Source of the DNA: Wolfiporia cocos
Lineage: Eukaryota > Basidiomycota > Agaricomycetes > Polyporales > Phaeolaceae
Direction of reading: 5' to 3'
NCBI GenBank assembly: GCA_029448655.1
Contig: JACCLO010000006.1
Span: forward strand, 1,054,001 to 1,118,000
DNA length: 64,000 nt
Position 1 is the first letter of the stretch, and the number at the start of each line of letters is the position of its first letter. The notes under the pieces were generated by a model. The model was given only the letters and a program-made list of their open reading frames with translations, did not search any database and had not been told where the DNA came from. Positions 43,738 through 56,555 of this stretch are shown in pieces. Position numbers and translations under genes: made by a program.

Positions 43738-45702
43738 GGTGATACAAATGCAAAGGTAACGCTCGGGGAAGAGACTGGGTCCTTCAAGCCGGAACGCCCT
43801 CGGTGGGACCTGTACTTATGCGCGGTCCACCTGGCGCGTGATTGACTCCCAGGAGCGCGAAATGTTTCCTCTTGGCCATTTGGTTAGGAATGCGGAGCCA
43901 GACACAACACGCGACAACATTCGGACTGATCGTGCCAGAGCCAAGGGCCGGAGTCCACATAACCTGGCACGACCCAGCGACCGCGGCACAACGCTTCTGC
44001 CGGGTGTTGAGTTCCCCACATCAACCAATCGCGCCGCGCAGATCTTGCTTTCCCCGCATTCACCGACCCCGGCCCGGGGAAGCAGAGCCCCGTGAGTACT
44101 CAACTCTTGATGCCTTCCGCTAGCTTCCTCTGCCGAGCATGAAGGGATCAACATTTGCCCACCAGGCTAATGTGTTCGGGCAATGCTCTGAGCCCGGGCG
44201 ATGCAGTGCGTAATTCAAGGGGGGTCTCTCTGTGTCCCTCGTTCCCATATGCTCAAATCACAAAGCAGTCAAAAGACCACGCATGCTACAGTCCGTTGGC
44301 TAGCTCAGACCGCGCATTTTTCGCGTTTTTCAGACGGCCATTTCTCGGATCTTCCTGTTCCGACTTCGCGCAATTTGAGCGCCGTTCGGGCTCCGTACTT
44401 CCCGCTATCATTTCGCATGAGGCGCTTGATGCCAATTCGTCTCCGTAAGACATAAAGATCACGGTATTGCGTTCGCGGTCTAGATAGACAGATATTTTGT
44501 CGGTCTAATTTCGGTCGGAGGAGCACGCCAGAAACGTGTGCTCCAACGAAGTGCTGACCACGCCTCACGAAAGCCCGCGGAGGGTCTGTCAGCACTCCAC
44601 GACTTATATCTCGCATCATTTCGTAATGCATTGCGTGTTCGGACACATAAGGACGACATTGGGCCTTGAACACCTGAGTGGCAATCTCGGCTACGCTCTC
44701 AGCTCAGAGCGAACACGCTCGCGGCGAGCGCTATACTTCTAGAAGTCTGCAACTCATATGTGCGGCCGCCGTGCGACTCCATGGCAGCCCGCGTTTGATT
44801 CGTACGGCAACCCCAGCCGCAGATATCGCAGAAACGGAACAGCCCCGCATTGTTCGCGAAGGGACTGCCCGTGCTTCACACACGAGTTCCCCGCTGTGCC
44901 TGCGTGTCCCCCGTTCTCAAGCACTGTCATGATTGCTCGTGACACCTGCAAGATCCGAATGCAGCTTCTCACCCAGCTTTAAAGGCGCACCCCAGAGCAA
45001 CCTCACCTCAATACGACCATTGCTTACGGATCGATCCAGCTGGGTCGCGGCCGGAAGATCCTGCACGCGGACGCGTCGCGAGCCCGCCCTATCATCATCC
45101 CTGCGCGCTTCGAACGCCCCAGCACCGCACTATTTAATTACATAACGAAGGCAGCGCGACGATCATCAGCGCACCATCGGGGTGCTCGCCATTTGCGGAC
45201 GACCGTCCAGTTTTCCGCGCGGGTCGTATACAAGCGGACGGCGACCGCGCGCGGGCGGATGACGCCAGCGTCTGGTGCCAAGCATTGCCGCCGACGCCTC
45301 TTCCGTTCTTCCGGGCACCCCAGGAATCGCGCTCCCCCACGTTTCTCACATTTCCCCGCACGCTTCGCTGACGCAGTGCGGGGCCGGCCAGCGATCTGCG
45401 CTCCCCATGTGGCAGTGGACGTCATCCGCGGTGAGCCCCGGAATGCTGCCGGACAACATAGAGCACCATAAAGGCGGCCTTGCAGACATGTACCGAGTGC
45501 TATTTATAATTTATGCCGACGTTTGTCTGTTGTACATCCCGGGTCTGCCTACAACAGTGTCCGATGCAGGTGAATCGGTGCAGACACGTGAAGCAAGAAT
45601 ACAGAGTCCTGGTAAATCGTCAGATGTGGAGTCACTGGCGCGTCCGTTGTTCTTGACAGAGATATGCTCTCTTCTGAAGCAGTATACATGGCTGAATTGT
45701 GC
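43738..45702. other. 2.0-kb intergenic region
   Basis: No exon series, domain or repeat recognised between the transporter start and the metacaspase stop. The transporter promoter should be in the first few hundred bases. Short GC-rich open frames on both strands look random. Confidence 0.5.
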
Positions 45703-48163
45703 TCAGCAGATGAACAGCAAGTTGGTATCCTAGTTGTCGGCCGAATAAGCTTCATATGAATGGATTGCAGATCAGACGGTGATCACTCACGATCGGGTGC
45801 GAACTTGACAGCTGAGGTTTCTGACTGTACTTGCCGTACAACACTTCGCTACAATACAATCAGAGATGTTGTGATAGTGAAGAGGAATTGATCATACCGA
45901 ACGTTCACGAGCAGTTGCTGATAGCTTTGCTGCTTGTTTTGTCCTACAGCGATGATCAGCCCAGTGTCTGCGAAGATAACACCCCCAAACGTACTCAAAC
46001 AGTGCATAAATGCCTACAAGGTTCTGTCAGAGACTGCGCGACACGGATGAAATAGCCATTGCTCACATAGCTCATCGCGCCCACTGCCTGCCCGCCTTCG
46101 AACGTATCGGCGCTCGTCTGCTGGTCTTTACATCCGCCCCAACATATCTGCATCGCACCCATCAGCACTGTCCGCGAACGACAAACTGGAGGATACGAAC
46201 CACATCCGCGGGGCTGGTCTTGGTCTGTCTCTTGCGCTCACGTGCGCCGTTGCTGAACCCCGCGACCTCGCGCACGAGGCCCGAGACGGAGCCGAACGCG
46301 CCCATCTGGATCTGCGCATCAGCATGGTGGCGCGCGAATTTGCAAATGCGGGCGTACGAGGTCGCCGCGGGCGTAGGAGCTGACGGCGCCGAGGAGCCCC
46401 TGAGCTGCTTCTGCCGCGAGGTTGGGTTCCTTGATCTTGCCTTCGTGGGAGTACATGTATGGCAGATCTATGTTCATAGATCAGCGTCAGATGGCGCGTC
46501 GGGTGGATCTTGGAGCGTGATCGCCCTGCGCACCGAGGACCGAGCCAGAATGGCAAGACTGGGTTTACGTCAGCGGATGTTAGTGTGTGGATCCATGGAT
46601 ACATACATCGAAGACGGCCGTCAAACGACACCCGGGCGGCAGTGGCTTAACACAAATGTCATGCAGCTCCTGTCAATCGATGTCGATCAGAATGCATCAA
46701 GCCAAATTCATGTGCACGCACGTCATCGACAATCTGGCCGTTGATCTGGTAGTCGACGGGGTAGATCACCTCGTCGTAGCCCGACTCTTCGTCGCCGTCG
46801 AGGTCCTTGGTCAGCCCGCCGTGACCCGAGTCTAGAGAGGGTGAGAGGATGAAAGGGCATAGCTATGGGGCTTACAGTGCAGAAAGAGCGAGTCGTTTGG
46901 CTGGGCATCGCGCACGAGCCATCGCACTGCGTCGATCTTCGAACGAGTTCAAGCCCTGCGAATGCTGAAGACAGAAAAGAGGCCCACCAGGTTTGCTCTC
47001 GTAGGGATAGAACGAGGACTCGCTTGGTCGTCTGTCAGCATTACGATGTCGTCGTACTGGTACCCGTACTCTCCTACAGCACTGCTGTTAGCTTCATGAC
47101 GCTCCTTCGTCCTCAGTAGAAAGTCTACACGCACTGACAAGGAAGTTCCGCATGTTGTGTGCATCATTGATACAACCTTTGAGCTCATTCTCTTGACCAA
47201 TGTAGTTGATCCCAATCTGTGCGGCACATCAGCGTTTTGGTCACGTTCGCCGCACATCACACAGCAGGAGTACATACACACAGAGCCTTCTTCCGTCCCG
47301 TGCACTGCGAGTACTGGAAGTACGGCTGCTGGCGGCGATCATCCTCTCCCTGGAAGACAGGCCCATAGTGCTGGGCCTCCTGCGGCGGCCGCGGCGGCGG
47401 TCCCGCTTCCCGGGCACTCAGCACTGCACGCAGCACACCACACAACCAAAGCACAACTCACGCGGAGGGGCATACTGGCGGTGCACGCCTGACGACGGCG
47501 CAGGCGACAACCCGTACTGGCGCGGGGGCGGGGCGGGCGGTGGTGCGTAGTGGCTGGAAGGCGGACCCGGCGGCGGCGCATACTGCCTGTTCCCTGGAGG
47601 CGGACCCGGCGGCGGCGCATAATGGCCGGACACGGACGAGGGCCGTGGCGGGATCGAGGGCCGTGGCGGAATGGCGGGCGGTGCTCCGTATGGCCGCGGA
47701 GAGGCGGCGGGCGGCGGGCCCGGCGGCGGGGCGAAGCCTCCCTGCTCTGGATGGTGGTGGTGGTGGTGGTGGTGGTGTTCCTGCCCGGGGTAGCCTGGCA
47801 TGCTCGGAGGCGGACCGGGCGGAGAAGCGTACGGACTGCCGTTATTGTCAGTTGGGCGAGAAGGATGAAGGAAATGAAGAAGAGAAGCGCACTATGGTGG
47901 AGGAGGGCCTGGAGGCGGCCCGTGCGATCCGTAGGCGGGCTCGTAGCCGTGCGACTGCGGAGGAGGGCCGCCGCTTCTAGAGGTTAGCACCCGCACTCGA
48001 TACGAAGAATGGAGGCTTACGGAGAGGGGAACCCGTACCTATCGCTCGATCAGGCTCAGTTGAATCACTGCAGAACCTAGGCTAGGACATACGGGGGATT
48101 GCCACCTGGCGGCCCGGGAGGAGGAGGGTGGCCACGGTGGTTTCCGGGGTAGTCGTTCCACAT
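45703..48163 (-). CDS. type I metacaspase
   Basis: Caspase-fold cysteine protease (cleaves after Arg/Lys) with a proline/tyrosine-rich N-terminal region. The start is ATG 48163 ([17 protein letters not shown]). A low-complexity stretch with a nine-His run (47751-47776) follows, then [20 protein letters not shown] and [20 protein letters not shown]. The catalytic His is in [19 protein letters not shown] (junction near 46850) and the catalytic Cys in [19 protein letters not shown], split by introns (about 46600 and 46530). Later exons give [19 protein letters not shown] and the C-terminus [13 protein letters not shown] at 45703. Active residues and family length are complete. Likely roles are stress response and programmed cell death, inferred from the family. 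Confidence 0.9.
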
Positions 48164-48611
48164 TGCAGTCTTCCACAGCAAGCTAGGAGGCCTTCGAGAT
48201 GCAGAACAGTGGTGATTGGGAGAAGTTGGCGGTGCTAATACAAGCTCTGGCTGCGCGCCGATGGTTCACCCGAGTAAGCTGCTTGGGGTGATCGATATTT
48301 GGCGCTCGGACGCGGTCACGGGGCTGTGTTAGACGCGTGACGCAGAGCGCGACGCGTCGTCGGCAAATATTCTGCCCCAATGCTGCTATGCTTGCAAGAC
48401 TGATTCTAGCATATTGTTACCAACAAATAGAATATGTTGCTGCAGTATAATGCGGTGATACCAATAAAAGTATATGGCGGCGCAAGAAGCGCGCACAGCC
48501 CATGCTCGTATAGCCCATGCTCGATTGCCCACGTTTTACATTTAGAATTCGATATATATGCAATAAGAGGTGTAATATGCAGTGATCTTGAGGACATGTG
48601 TCTCGAAACAA
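48164..48611. other. intergenic spacer
   Basis: About 450 bases upstream of the metacaspase gene, also the 3' flank of the oxalate decarboxylase gene. No feature seen. Confidence 0.5.
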
Positions 48612-50799
48612 TCATTGTCCCACTATGACTGGTTTCGTCTTGCTAAAGTGGCTTATCGTCTCATCAGACACTCCGAGATGCGCCTTGACAAGCTGCGGTG
48701 GAGTCAAAGCAAGCCACTGCGGGAGACAAGTCAAGTCCAGACGCCAGTTCGTGGAGACAACGAGGAGACGTACCTGATTCAAGCTGACGTCCTGGAATTT
48801 GTCTGCAGATAGGAGGCTGCTGTAAGCTGTGATAATAGATGACAAAAGCGTGCAACAGACCTGTCTTGAGGAGCTCCAGGTAACGCAGAGTGGTGTTCCC
48901 CGTATTCTCCACGTAGTGGCCTGTTAATCCAGCGATCATGAGTGAGACTCCATCAGTATCTGCTAGTACTTACCGTATGACTGCGGTATGTAGGCAACGT
49001 CGCCACCCTGTGAAGGATGAGTTTGATCGTTTCTGGCAAGTATGCGTCGAAATACCTGATAATCAAATGTCCTGGCGTTGGCATTGGCAGCGAACAGTGT
49101 CACGCGTGCAGTGCCTTCGCTGCAATAGAGCTTAGCGCATGATAAGAGCGATCTACTAGCATTGGACTCACATGAAGTAGTCCCATTCGGCTTGCGTAGG
49201 GTGCCACTAGGCTTCATCTGTCATTTCGAGTATTTCAGTCTCAACAGAGAGCGCGACGTACGTGCAGTTCCCTCATCGCACCAGGCTCCAGCATGACCTC
49301 CGCCACGGCAATCGTCTTTGACACTTTGAACACGGTCGAGTCGACGACTCTAACCGAACCTCCAGGGAACTGCGTAGCATTCATCTGCGATAGTGGGAAG
49401 GTGTATGGCTCTGGCGATTGCCCCTGGGGGCTCGCCGGCGGCTGAGCGTTTGATTTCGGAGGGGCTGTTGAAGATGAAAAGTTCAGATACGGAGCGGAGA
49501 AATGATGACTACGGCGTACCACTGGGAAAAATATACAACTCTCGTCCTGGGATGCTGTCGAACGCAGATTGGTCGACTTGGAAATTCTTTGCTAAGACCT
49601 CTTTGGGGACATGTGCGAGCCAATCTGTCAACTTGAGTATCCAAGATCTCAGTGCTGTTCTAACTGACAAATATATCAACGTACAAGGAAAGTTGAATCT
49701 TCGTCAAACGCCCCATTGTCGAAAACCTGTGGTATCGCTGTGAATAGCCAGGCCTTTTGGAGTTGTTGTATGCTGCCTTACGAGGAGAAACTCCGTTCCA
49801 TTGGGATTATCGGCAGTCCCTTGCAGAGAGTGAGGCTGACCCGCTGGGAAGTACCACAAGTCTCCTTGGTTCTGATACCGCAAGTAGTGAGAACGTGGAT
49901 GCTAGAAAAGATATGCAACATACCACGGTCGCCAAGTAGTTTTGCCCATCAGGCGTGACAGTAGTCACTTGTGTACTACCCTGTGGCAATGCATAAGAAT
50001 ATGGCGCGCTTCTGAAGGAGTGAAGTGAAAACGTGCCTTCAAGACATATGCCCACTTCGTCATATTAGTAGCGTCTCAAATCAAACTAAGCAAACGAAGT
50101 ACCTCTCCGGCGGTGTGCCAGTGTAGCTCGCTATATGTGATGTCAGCACGACCGATCATAAGTGAAGTGCAAAAGACCATATACTGACCGAATCGCGCCA
50201 GCCTCTAGCCGCATGTTGACACCGGCCATCTCTGAGTAAACATTGAATCATAAAGTGTCCGCAGATCAGGCCTTGCGAGGACGTACCCGTGGATATCGGC
50301 ATATCTTCCACTACATATCATTTGAGTACCCCCGTCGTAACTGTACCTAATTGTGAACCTCACCATTCTGTTGACGAGACCAACCACCCGTTTGCAAGCG
50401 GTTATGGCTCAGGCTAAACGGCCACTTGGCATTCGACCTATGACATACACCAATCAACAACACATTCATGACTGCAGCCAAGCTGCATGCTTACACTGCG
50501 CCATGATCTGTGCTTGGAGGCGCTAGAATACTAGGGTTCTGCAGATCAAGCATCACGTTCTGCGGCCCGAGGACTGTGGCACCAAGCCGGCCTCGCATCG
50601 CCTCAGGTGTGATATCCGAGTGCGCATTCCAGAGTTCTACGTTGGGATCATCGGAGGCATAGGGTACCGTGGGACTTGGAAGTGCAGATGAAGAGACAGA
50701 AGAACCGGTCGGGGCGCATGTGGCGAGATATGCTAAAGTCACCGAACATACCACAGAGACGAAGAGCTTGTTCCAGGTTACTGTACCGATACGTCGCAT
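48612..50799 (-). CDS. oxalate decarboxylase (bicupin, secreted)
   Basis: Mn-dependent bicupin converting oxalate to formate and CO2, used by decay fungi to control oxalate. The start is ATG 50799 with a signal peptide (hydrophobic core LFVSVVCSVTLAYLATCAP). Cupin 1 carries SELHWHTAGE (about 50125) and TTVTPDGQNYLATV; cupin 2 carries MRELHWHPTQAEWDYFM after splicing (49270-49175), NARVTLFAANANARTFDYQ, and GGDVAYIPQSYGHYVENTGN. The C-terminus is WLALTPPQLVKAHLGVSDE to stop at 48612. Both HxH metal sites are present, and exons are very small, as usual for this family. It is divergent from the gene at 51268, sharing a 468-base upstream region. The name oxdC is bacterial, so no symbol is given. 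Confidence 0.88.
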
Positions 50800-51267
50800 T
50801 GTTGGCCTTGATCTCGAGTCTAACAGTACAAAGTTGAGGGGATGAGGAGAGGCTGCTGCGTATTATGTTGGTTAATTATACTTCAAGCTGGCTGTCAGCC
50901 ATTGTGTGAACCACAGATGCCAGCCTCCAGTCATGGATGACACCGTGGGGATGGAGCGCAAAAACCTGAGGCGATGGTGTACCTGTGGCACAACAGGAAT
51001 AAGAGCCATCTGCCATCCATATAATGTGCGTTGCGGAGAAATGTGTGTTGTGGAGAAGAAAGCGTTGTGGCGTCAGCTAGCCACAACTCTGAGCGTCAAT
51101 TAAATGGCGACGCTGCACAGGCGCCTATTACGATCTTACTTAGAAGGCGTTACCACGGACTCGCTCGTTACCGCCATCGTCTCTTGCAGCTCAGCACAAT
51201 ATATAGAGCAATTATCAACTACATCATCGCTCACTTCTCGGATCGAACACAGACGGAAATTTGAGCA
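50800..51267. promoter_or_regulatory. divergent promoter region
   Basis: 468 bases between two divergent start codons (oxalate decarboxylase minus, unknown protein plus). No specific element could be named. Confidence 0.4.
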
Positions 51268-52994
51268 ATGGCTTTCACCTACGCCCCAGATTTCATTGTA
51301 AGCACACGCTCACTCCTAGTCTCTGTAATTCACAGCGTCGTGCATAGATTAAGCGCAAGCGCAAGCGCTCCCATGTGGTATACGACTCGAGCGATGACGA
51401 GCAAGATGTTAAATCCTGCGATGAGAGTCAGATAGCCGGACCCAGTACATCACGCGCGATCCCCACCAGAGGGCAACCTACCGCTCTAGGTGCACGGGTG
51501 CAGCCCGAGTGCAAGGCAAGTGCGAGTGAGGATATATCGGTTAGGCAATCGCAACACACGGAGAATGTGGTCACCGTCGAAGACTTCCTACAATGGTCCG
51601 TAAAGGCACCTACAGCGCCCGCGAAACGCAGAGGCTACGGACGGACCAAGCGAGCCCTCACATACGTCAATCTCCAACGAAGCACGAGTATCGATAACGA
51701 AAATAGCTCCTTGCACTCGGACGTCGATGCGGCCACAGGCGGACCAAGTCAGGATGCGCCACATCCTAGTGCACAGGTGGACAGCCTACCGACCGAGAAG
51801 CCAGGCCACCGCGGCAAGCAACGTCCGAGGAAGAAGCAGGCACTTGCGCAGAGGCTCCTGCAAGCCGCAGTGCTATCTCACGTCGATCCCGCAGGCCTTG
51901 CAAGCGGGCAAGACCCTTCCGGTGCGCATACACCCCGCGCCGTGCCCATACCCATCCGCTTCGAACGCGTACCTTCCACCGTGCCCCCTGCCGACGCACG
52001 CAAGCCCAAACCCAAGTGGCGGCTGGCCGATCCGCGGACGGTCGACCCGTTTCGCAATCTGCACATCGCGTTCCCGGACTGCGCGAGGGCATCGGGCTCG
52101 ACGACCCCAGGGCCGCTTCTCGCGCCGAAGAAGTGCAGGCGGATCTCGGACTGGCAAGCCCGGCTTCAGTTTCAAGTTGTCAAGAGGCCGAGCGGGGACA
52201 CCTGTCCCCCTCCGCGACGTAAGCCGCGGCGCAATCACAAGGAAGGGGAGGACACGCCTGATGCCTGCCCGGAGCGGATCGGCGTCAATCCCATTCCCTT
52301 CGTCAGGGTCTCCCCGCAAGAAGCGATGCGGATGTGGGAGGAGAGGTATCATCTACCGGATGCACCCGGCGATTGTCCGATATTAATCAAGGCTGACACT
52401 TCTGCATTCTGCAGGCAGCGTTTGCTAGATGAGATGAATGGACAGAATAAGACACCACACCTGAAGATGGTCAAGGTACAGCAGCCCACGGCCGTCTCCA
52501 CCCCGTCTCACGAGGCCAGGACGACCGATGATGTTTCTCAGGTGTCTTCCCAGATGCAGCCGTCTCACGAAGATCATGTCGATTCGCGTAGTTCCAGATG
52601 CTCTGAATTCCCTGATCCAGGGCGCGATGAGTTTTCTAGCCCAGTGGCGACCTCGTCTCCTGTTCCGTTGCCTGACACCTCGGACACTGAGACGCCCCAG
52701 TTATTTTCGGTCATGGGGAAACCATTGAAGCCCCTTACGTCGTACATGGACATGTTTTACGAAACGGCGCGCAAAGTGGCCATCGCTGAAGCGGAGGCCA
52801 AAGCCAAAGCGGAGCGCCGGTCAGCCCAAACGCTCAAACCGCGCAAGTCCCTCCGGTCCAAAGGGTCTGGTCGTTCCGCCAGCCTCAAATCTCCCGACAT
52901 TAAGTCACCCGCTCGCCCGAGCTCGGTAAGCCCGCTGGTCGCGCGGTCTTGTGTACGCTCATCGATGCATCCTTCGCCCGTAGAAGGCGAATGA
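51268..52994 (+). CDS. unknown disordered protein with nuclear-localisation-like signal
   Basis: Two exons: 51268-51297 (MAFTYAPDFI) and 51348-52994, joined across a 50-base intron (GTAAGC...GCATAG). About 558 residues. A basic KRKRKR cluster follows the first exon, then acidic DSSDDEQD, then low-complexity Pro/Ser/Arg-rich sequence with scattered basic patches (GKQRPRKKQ, RKPRRNHKEG). One segment that may fold is RVSPQEAMRMWEERYHLPDA (about 52300-52360). Near the end, LTSYMDMFYETARKVAIAEA leads to an Ala/Lys/Glu-rich helix. I do not recognise the family. The basic and acidic N-terminus suggests a nuclear protein. The long uninterrupted frame and clean splice junction support a real gene. Confidence 0.7.
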
Positions 52995-53750
52995 AGGTAG
53001 ACAACACCCAGGCAAGCGCTCCCGGCCGCAAGTAGCAGCGGGACGTGCACATGATTCAGAACATGGTACGCTCCGCCGTTGATATTGAATCTCATGTGGC
53101 GTAGATCAGCTCCCACTTACCGAGCTGACGGAGACTGTCGTCCAGCTTCTCTGCTGCAGCTCCACAAGCTCTCAGTACCCCGGAATGCGCAGCATGCGGA
53201 GTGTTCGAAGCCACGCAGATCCTCGACTAGTGCTGGCGCGAGTCGGCGTGAAGTGAGTGTAGAAGCGGAAGTAGCACGCGATCGCACCGTGGATCTCTTT
53301 GGCTGGACAACGCTGAGGCAGGATTGAGTCCTGCCGTGCTATGTAAATCGTGCTTGTGATAGATGTCGTGCTACAACGTGGATAATTCAACCTGCCAGTG
53401 CAGTGAGCCGGCTGCTGTCTGAACGTTAGGGCAGAACTCAATGCGCGCTTTACCCTGCGTACATCTTCCGTGCGTCCGTGAAACCACCCGGCTATCCTTG
53501 CGCCTTTTCCACAATCTGCTCATTCCGTGTTATCCGACATGGCGGACCGCTATAAATTGCCGCCGCGTCCGGCGCGTGTTGTTGACGCGTTCGCGTTATT
53601 TGTTCCCAAATTGTGCGGGCGCGTGCCCGAGTCATCGATCGCGTACAGCGCCTAGCTCCTACACTCCTCTCCGTGTATCCATAATCTGTACAACGCTGCT
53701 TGCTCGTTGAGATACTCTATATCATTACTGATTGCTCTGAACTTGTGATA
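52995..53750. other. intergenic region upstream of MetRS
   Basis: About 750 bases holding the 3' UTR of the unknown gene and the MetRS promoter. Nothing else recognised. Confidence 0.5.
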
Positions 53751-56555
53751 ATGACTCAGAAAATCCGGGAGCAAGAGGGTCTCCTGCGTGCAATCCCTAA
53801 GCCGGGTGAAACGATGTAGGGAAATGTCTTGTGTATCTCAAGCTCCAAGACTGACCTTGGTCTAGACTGCCGAAAGAGGGCGAGGAAAATGTCTTGATCA
53901 CCTCGGCGCTACCATACTGTAACAATGTGCCCCATCTCGGTGCGCAGAGATAGCATGTCCCGTGTGTTTCATAGCCTAACATATTCTTCAGGCAACATCA
54001 TTGGAAGCACGCTGAGCGCGGATGTCTTTGCTCGGTGAGTGACTTGGTCTGTACACTGGTTCCTGCATACCCAAACCTCGATATGCAGCTACAACCGTAT
54101 GCAAAAATCATCTCTCAGCGGACGTGGAGCTGAATGTGCATAACCAGGCACGCGGAATCGGAGGACCCTCTACATTTGTGGTACCGACGAATACGGAACC
54201 GCCACAGAGACTCAGGCTCTGAAGGAGGGGTTGACACCGCGACAGTTGTGTGACAAGTATAATGCCCTTCATGTCGAGACGTACACATGGTTCGAGCTCA
54301 GGTGTGTTCGAATCATAAGTCTCTGTAAATCCATTCAACGCGTTTTGCATAGCTTTGACCACTTTGGTCGGACTTCGACTCCTCAGCACACTGAGTGAGC
54401 CCCCGTCACAGCCGTGTGATGGTATTAACAGCTGATAATGCTCTGCCAGAATTTGTCAAGGGATCTATCTCAACTTGTTGAAGAATGGTTACCTTGAGAA
54501 GCAGATCAAAGATCAGACGTACTGCGAAGGCTGCTCAAAGTATGGTGTACTCGTTCAGATGCTGCAACCAAACTTACAGAACGCCAGATTCCTTGCAGAT
54601 CGATTCGTGGAGGGTACATGCCCCCACTGCGGCGCCGATGTACGCCTGATTTCACGTACTACCGGCGCCGCAACTGATCCATGCATCAGGACGCCCGTGG
54701 CGATCAATGCGATGTGTGCAGCCGCACGCTGGATGCGGTCGACCTGATAAACCCGCGCTGCCTGATCAACAAGACGCACGTTGTGACGACGCGCTCGTCC
54801 GCGCACATGTACGTGAAACTCGACGCGCTGCAGCCCAAGACAGAGGAGTGGATCCGCAAATCGTGGAAAGAGGGCAAGTGGTCGCCCAACGCGGTCATCA
54901 ATGCAGAGGGCGAGCTCATCGACGCACGTCTGAAGTCGGGTTTGCGGCCGAGTCCTGTAACCCGCGACTTGACGTGGGGAGTGCCTGTACCTGTCGTTGA
55001 GGGTGAGGATGATCAGGGAATGAAGGGCAAAGTTCTTTGTGAGTGCTAGATCTGAGATTCCGTGTATGTCGGACAATTTACTGATCGATCATTCGTAGAC
55101 GTTTGGGTATGTGCTGTTCATAACCGCGGTGAATGTTCATAACCCTCACTTGTACCCAGTTTGATGCTCCTATCGGTTACCCCAGTATCACCGCGAATTA
55201 CACCCCCGAATGGAAGCAGTGGTGGTTCAACCAAAAGAACGTTCGCCTTTACCAATTCATGGGAAAGGACAATGTCTACTTCCACACCATCTTCTTCCCC
55301 TCCATTCAACTTGGAGACGGACGCCCGTGGACGTCACTCTACCACCTTTCTACAACCGGTAGGGACAAGTGACTCGGCCCTCATATCAGGGTGTGCTGAA
55401 CGCTGCGTTCACAGAATACCTCAATTACGAGGGCGGCAAATTCTCAAAAAGCCATAATCGAGGTGTGTTCGGGCCTGCCGCAAAGGAGACTGGCATTCCG
55501 AGGTCCGTTTGGAGGTACTACCTGATCTCTACGAGACCCGAGACTGCCGACGCCATGTTCTCGTGGGATGAATGCGTATGTGTTTGCCATGGATGACAGA
55601 TTGCATTCTCTGACGCGGATGCTCAGATCGCTGCAAATAACAATGTGCTCTTGAATAAGTACGCTGCCCTCTAGTCTTCGGTGTAGAATAGGCTCACAGC
55701 CATCTCTCACGTAGCTTCGGAAACTTCGTCAACCGCGTCCTCAAATTCGTATCGTCACAATACGGTGGTGTCATTCCCGACGGCGGTGACGCGCCCGGTC
55801 CCCTTTCGCCTAACGATGGGTTCGACGCCGAGTTCGTGTCCGAAGTGAACGGCCTTCTCAAGGACTACATCAACGCCATGGAGTCCGTTAAGCTCCGCCT
55901 CGGCCTGCATACGGTCATGCTCCTCTCCGCGCGCGGGAACCTCTACCTCCAGTCGTCCGGCCTGAACAAGGCGCTCATGAGCGAGAACCCGAAGCGCTGC
56001 GCACAGGTCGTCTCGCGCGCGATCAACCTGATATACGTGTTTTCGGCGCTCATATTCCCCTTCATGCCGACGACGTCAGAGTCGATCCTCGCACAGCTCA
56101 ACGCGCCCGCGCGCGCCGTGCCGGAGGTGCTCGCGACGGACATCCTGCCCGGGCACCAGATCGGCAAGCCGGAGCACCTCTTCAAGCGCATCGACGAGAA
56201 GATGGCGGACGTCTGGCGCTCAAAGTTTGGCGGGAGCAAGCCGAGCAACGCGTCGCCCCAGCCTAGCGCCGACGCCACGCATGTCGCCCCGGGCATGTCG
56301 AAGCGCAAGGCGACAGCTGCGAAGAAGGCGGCGGACAAGGCGACGGTCGCAGCGGTAGACGAGTCGAAACCGAAATCCGCAGAGGTGCTGGCCTGGGAGC
56401 AGAAAGTGGCTGAGCAAGGTCAGAAGGTGCGTGGCCTCAAGGGTCAGACGCAGAAGACCCCCGAGTTGGAGCAGGAGATTGTGGAGGCGGTGGCGGAGCT
56501 GAAGCGACTGAAGGAAGGAAGAGCTGGCCTCATTACAGAACAACTCGTAGATTAG
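53751..56555 (+). CDS. MES1: methionyl-tRNA synthetase, cytosolic
   Basis: Class I synthetase charging tRNA-Met. The start is ATG 53751 ([20 protein letters not shown]). HIGH-type motif in [19 protein letters not shown] across the junction at about 53950-53992. The zinc-binding insertion reads YCEGCSK and CPHCGAD, then [15 protein letters not shown] (54530-54750). KMSKS-type loop [14 protein letters not shown] (about 55433-55475). Anticodon-binding helices follow from 55700 ([13 protein letters not shown]). After a Lys/Ala-rich linker the protein ends in a charged helical segment ([20 protein letters not shown] to ELKRLKEG) that resembles a WHEP-type RNA-binding appendage, as in animal MetRS. 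About nine exons. All motifs are intact and length is normal for a eukaryotic enzyme. Confidence 0.92.

Noticed and set aside
47540..47987. Arg-rich plus-strand frames of about 145 codons
   Set aside because: Shadows of the proline-rich metacaspase exon (complement of Pro/Gly codons).
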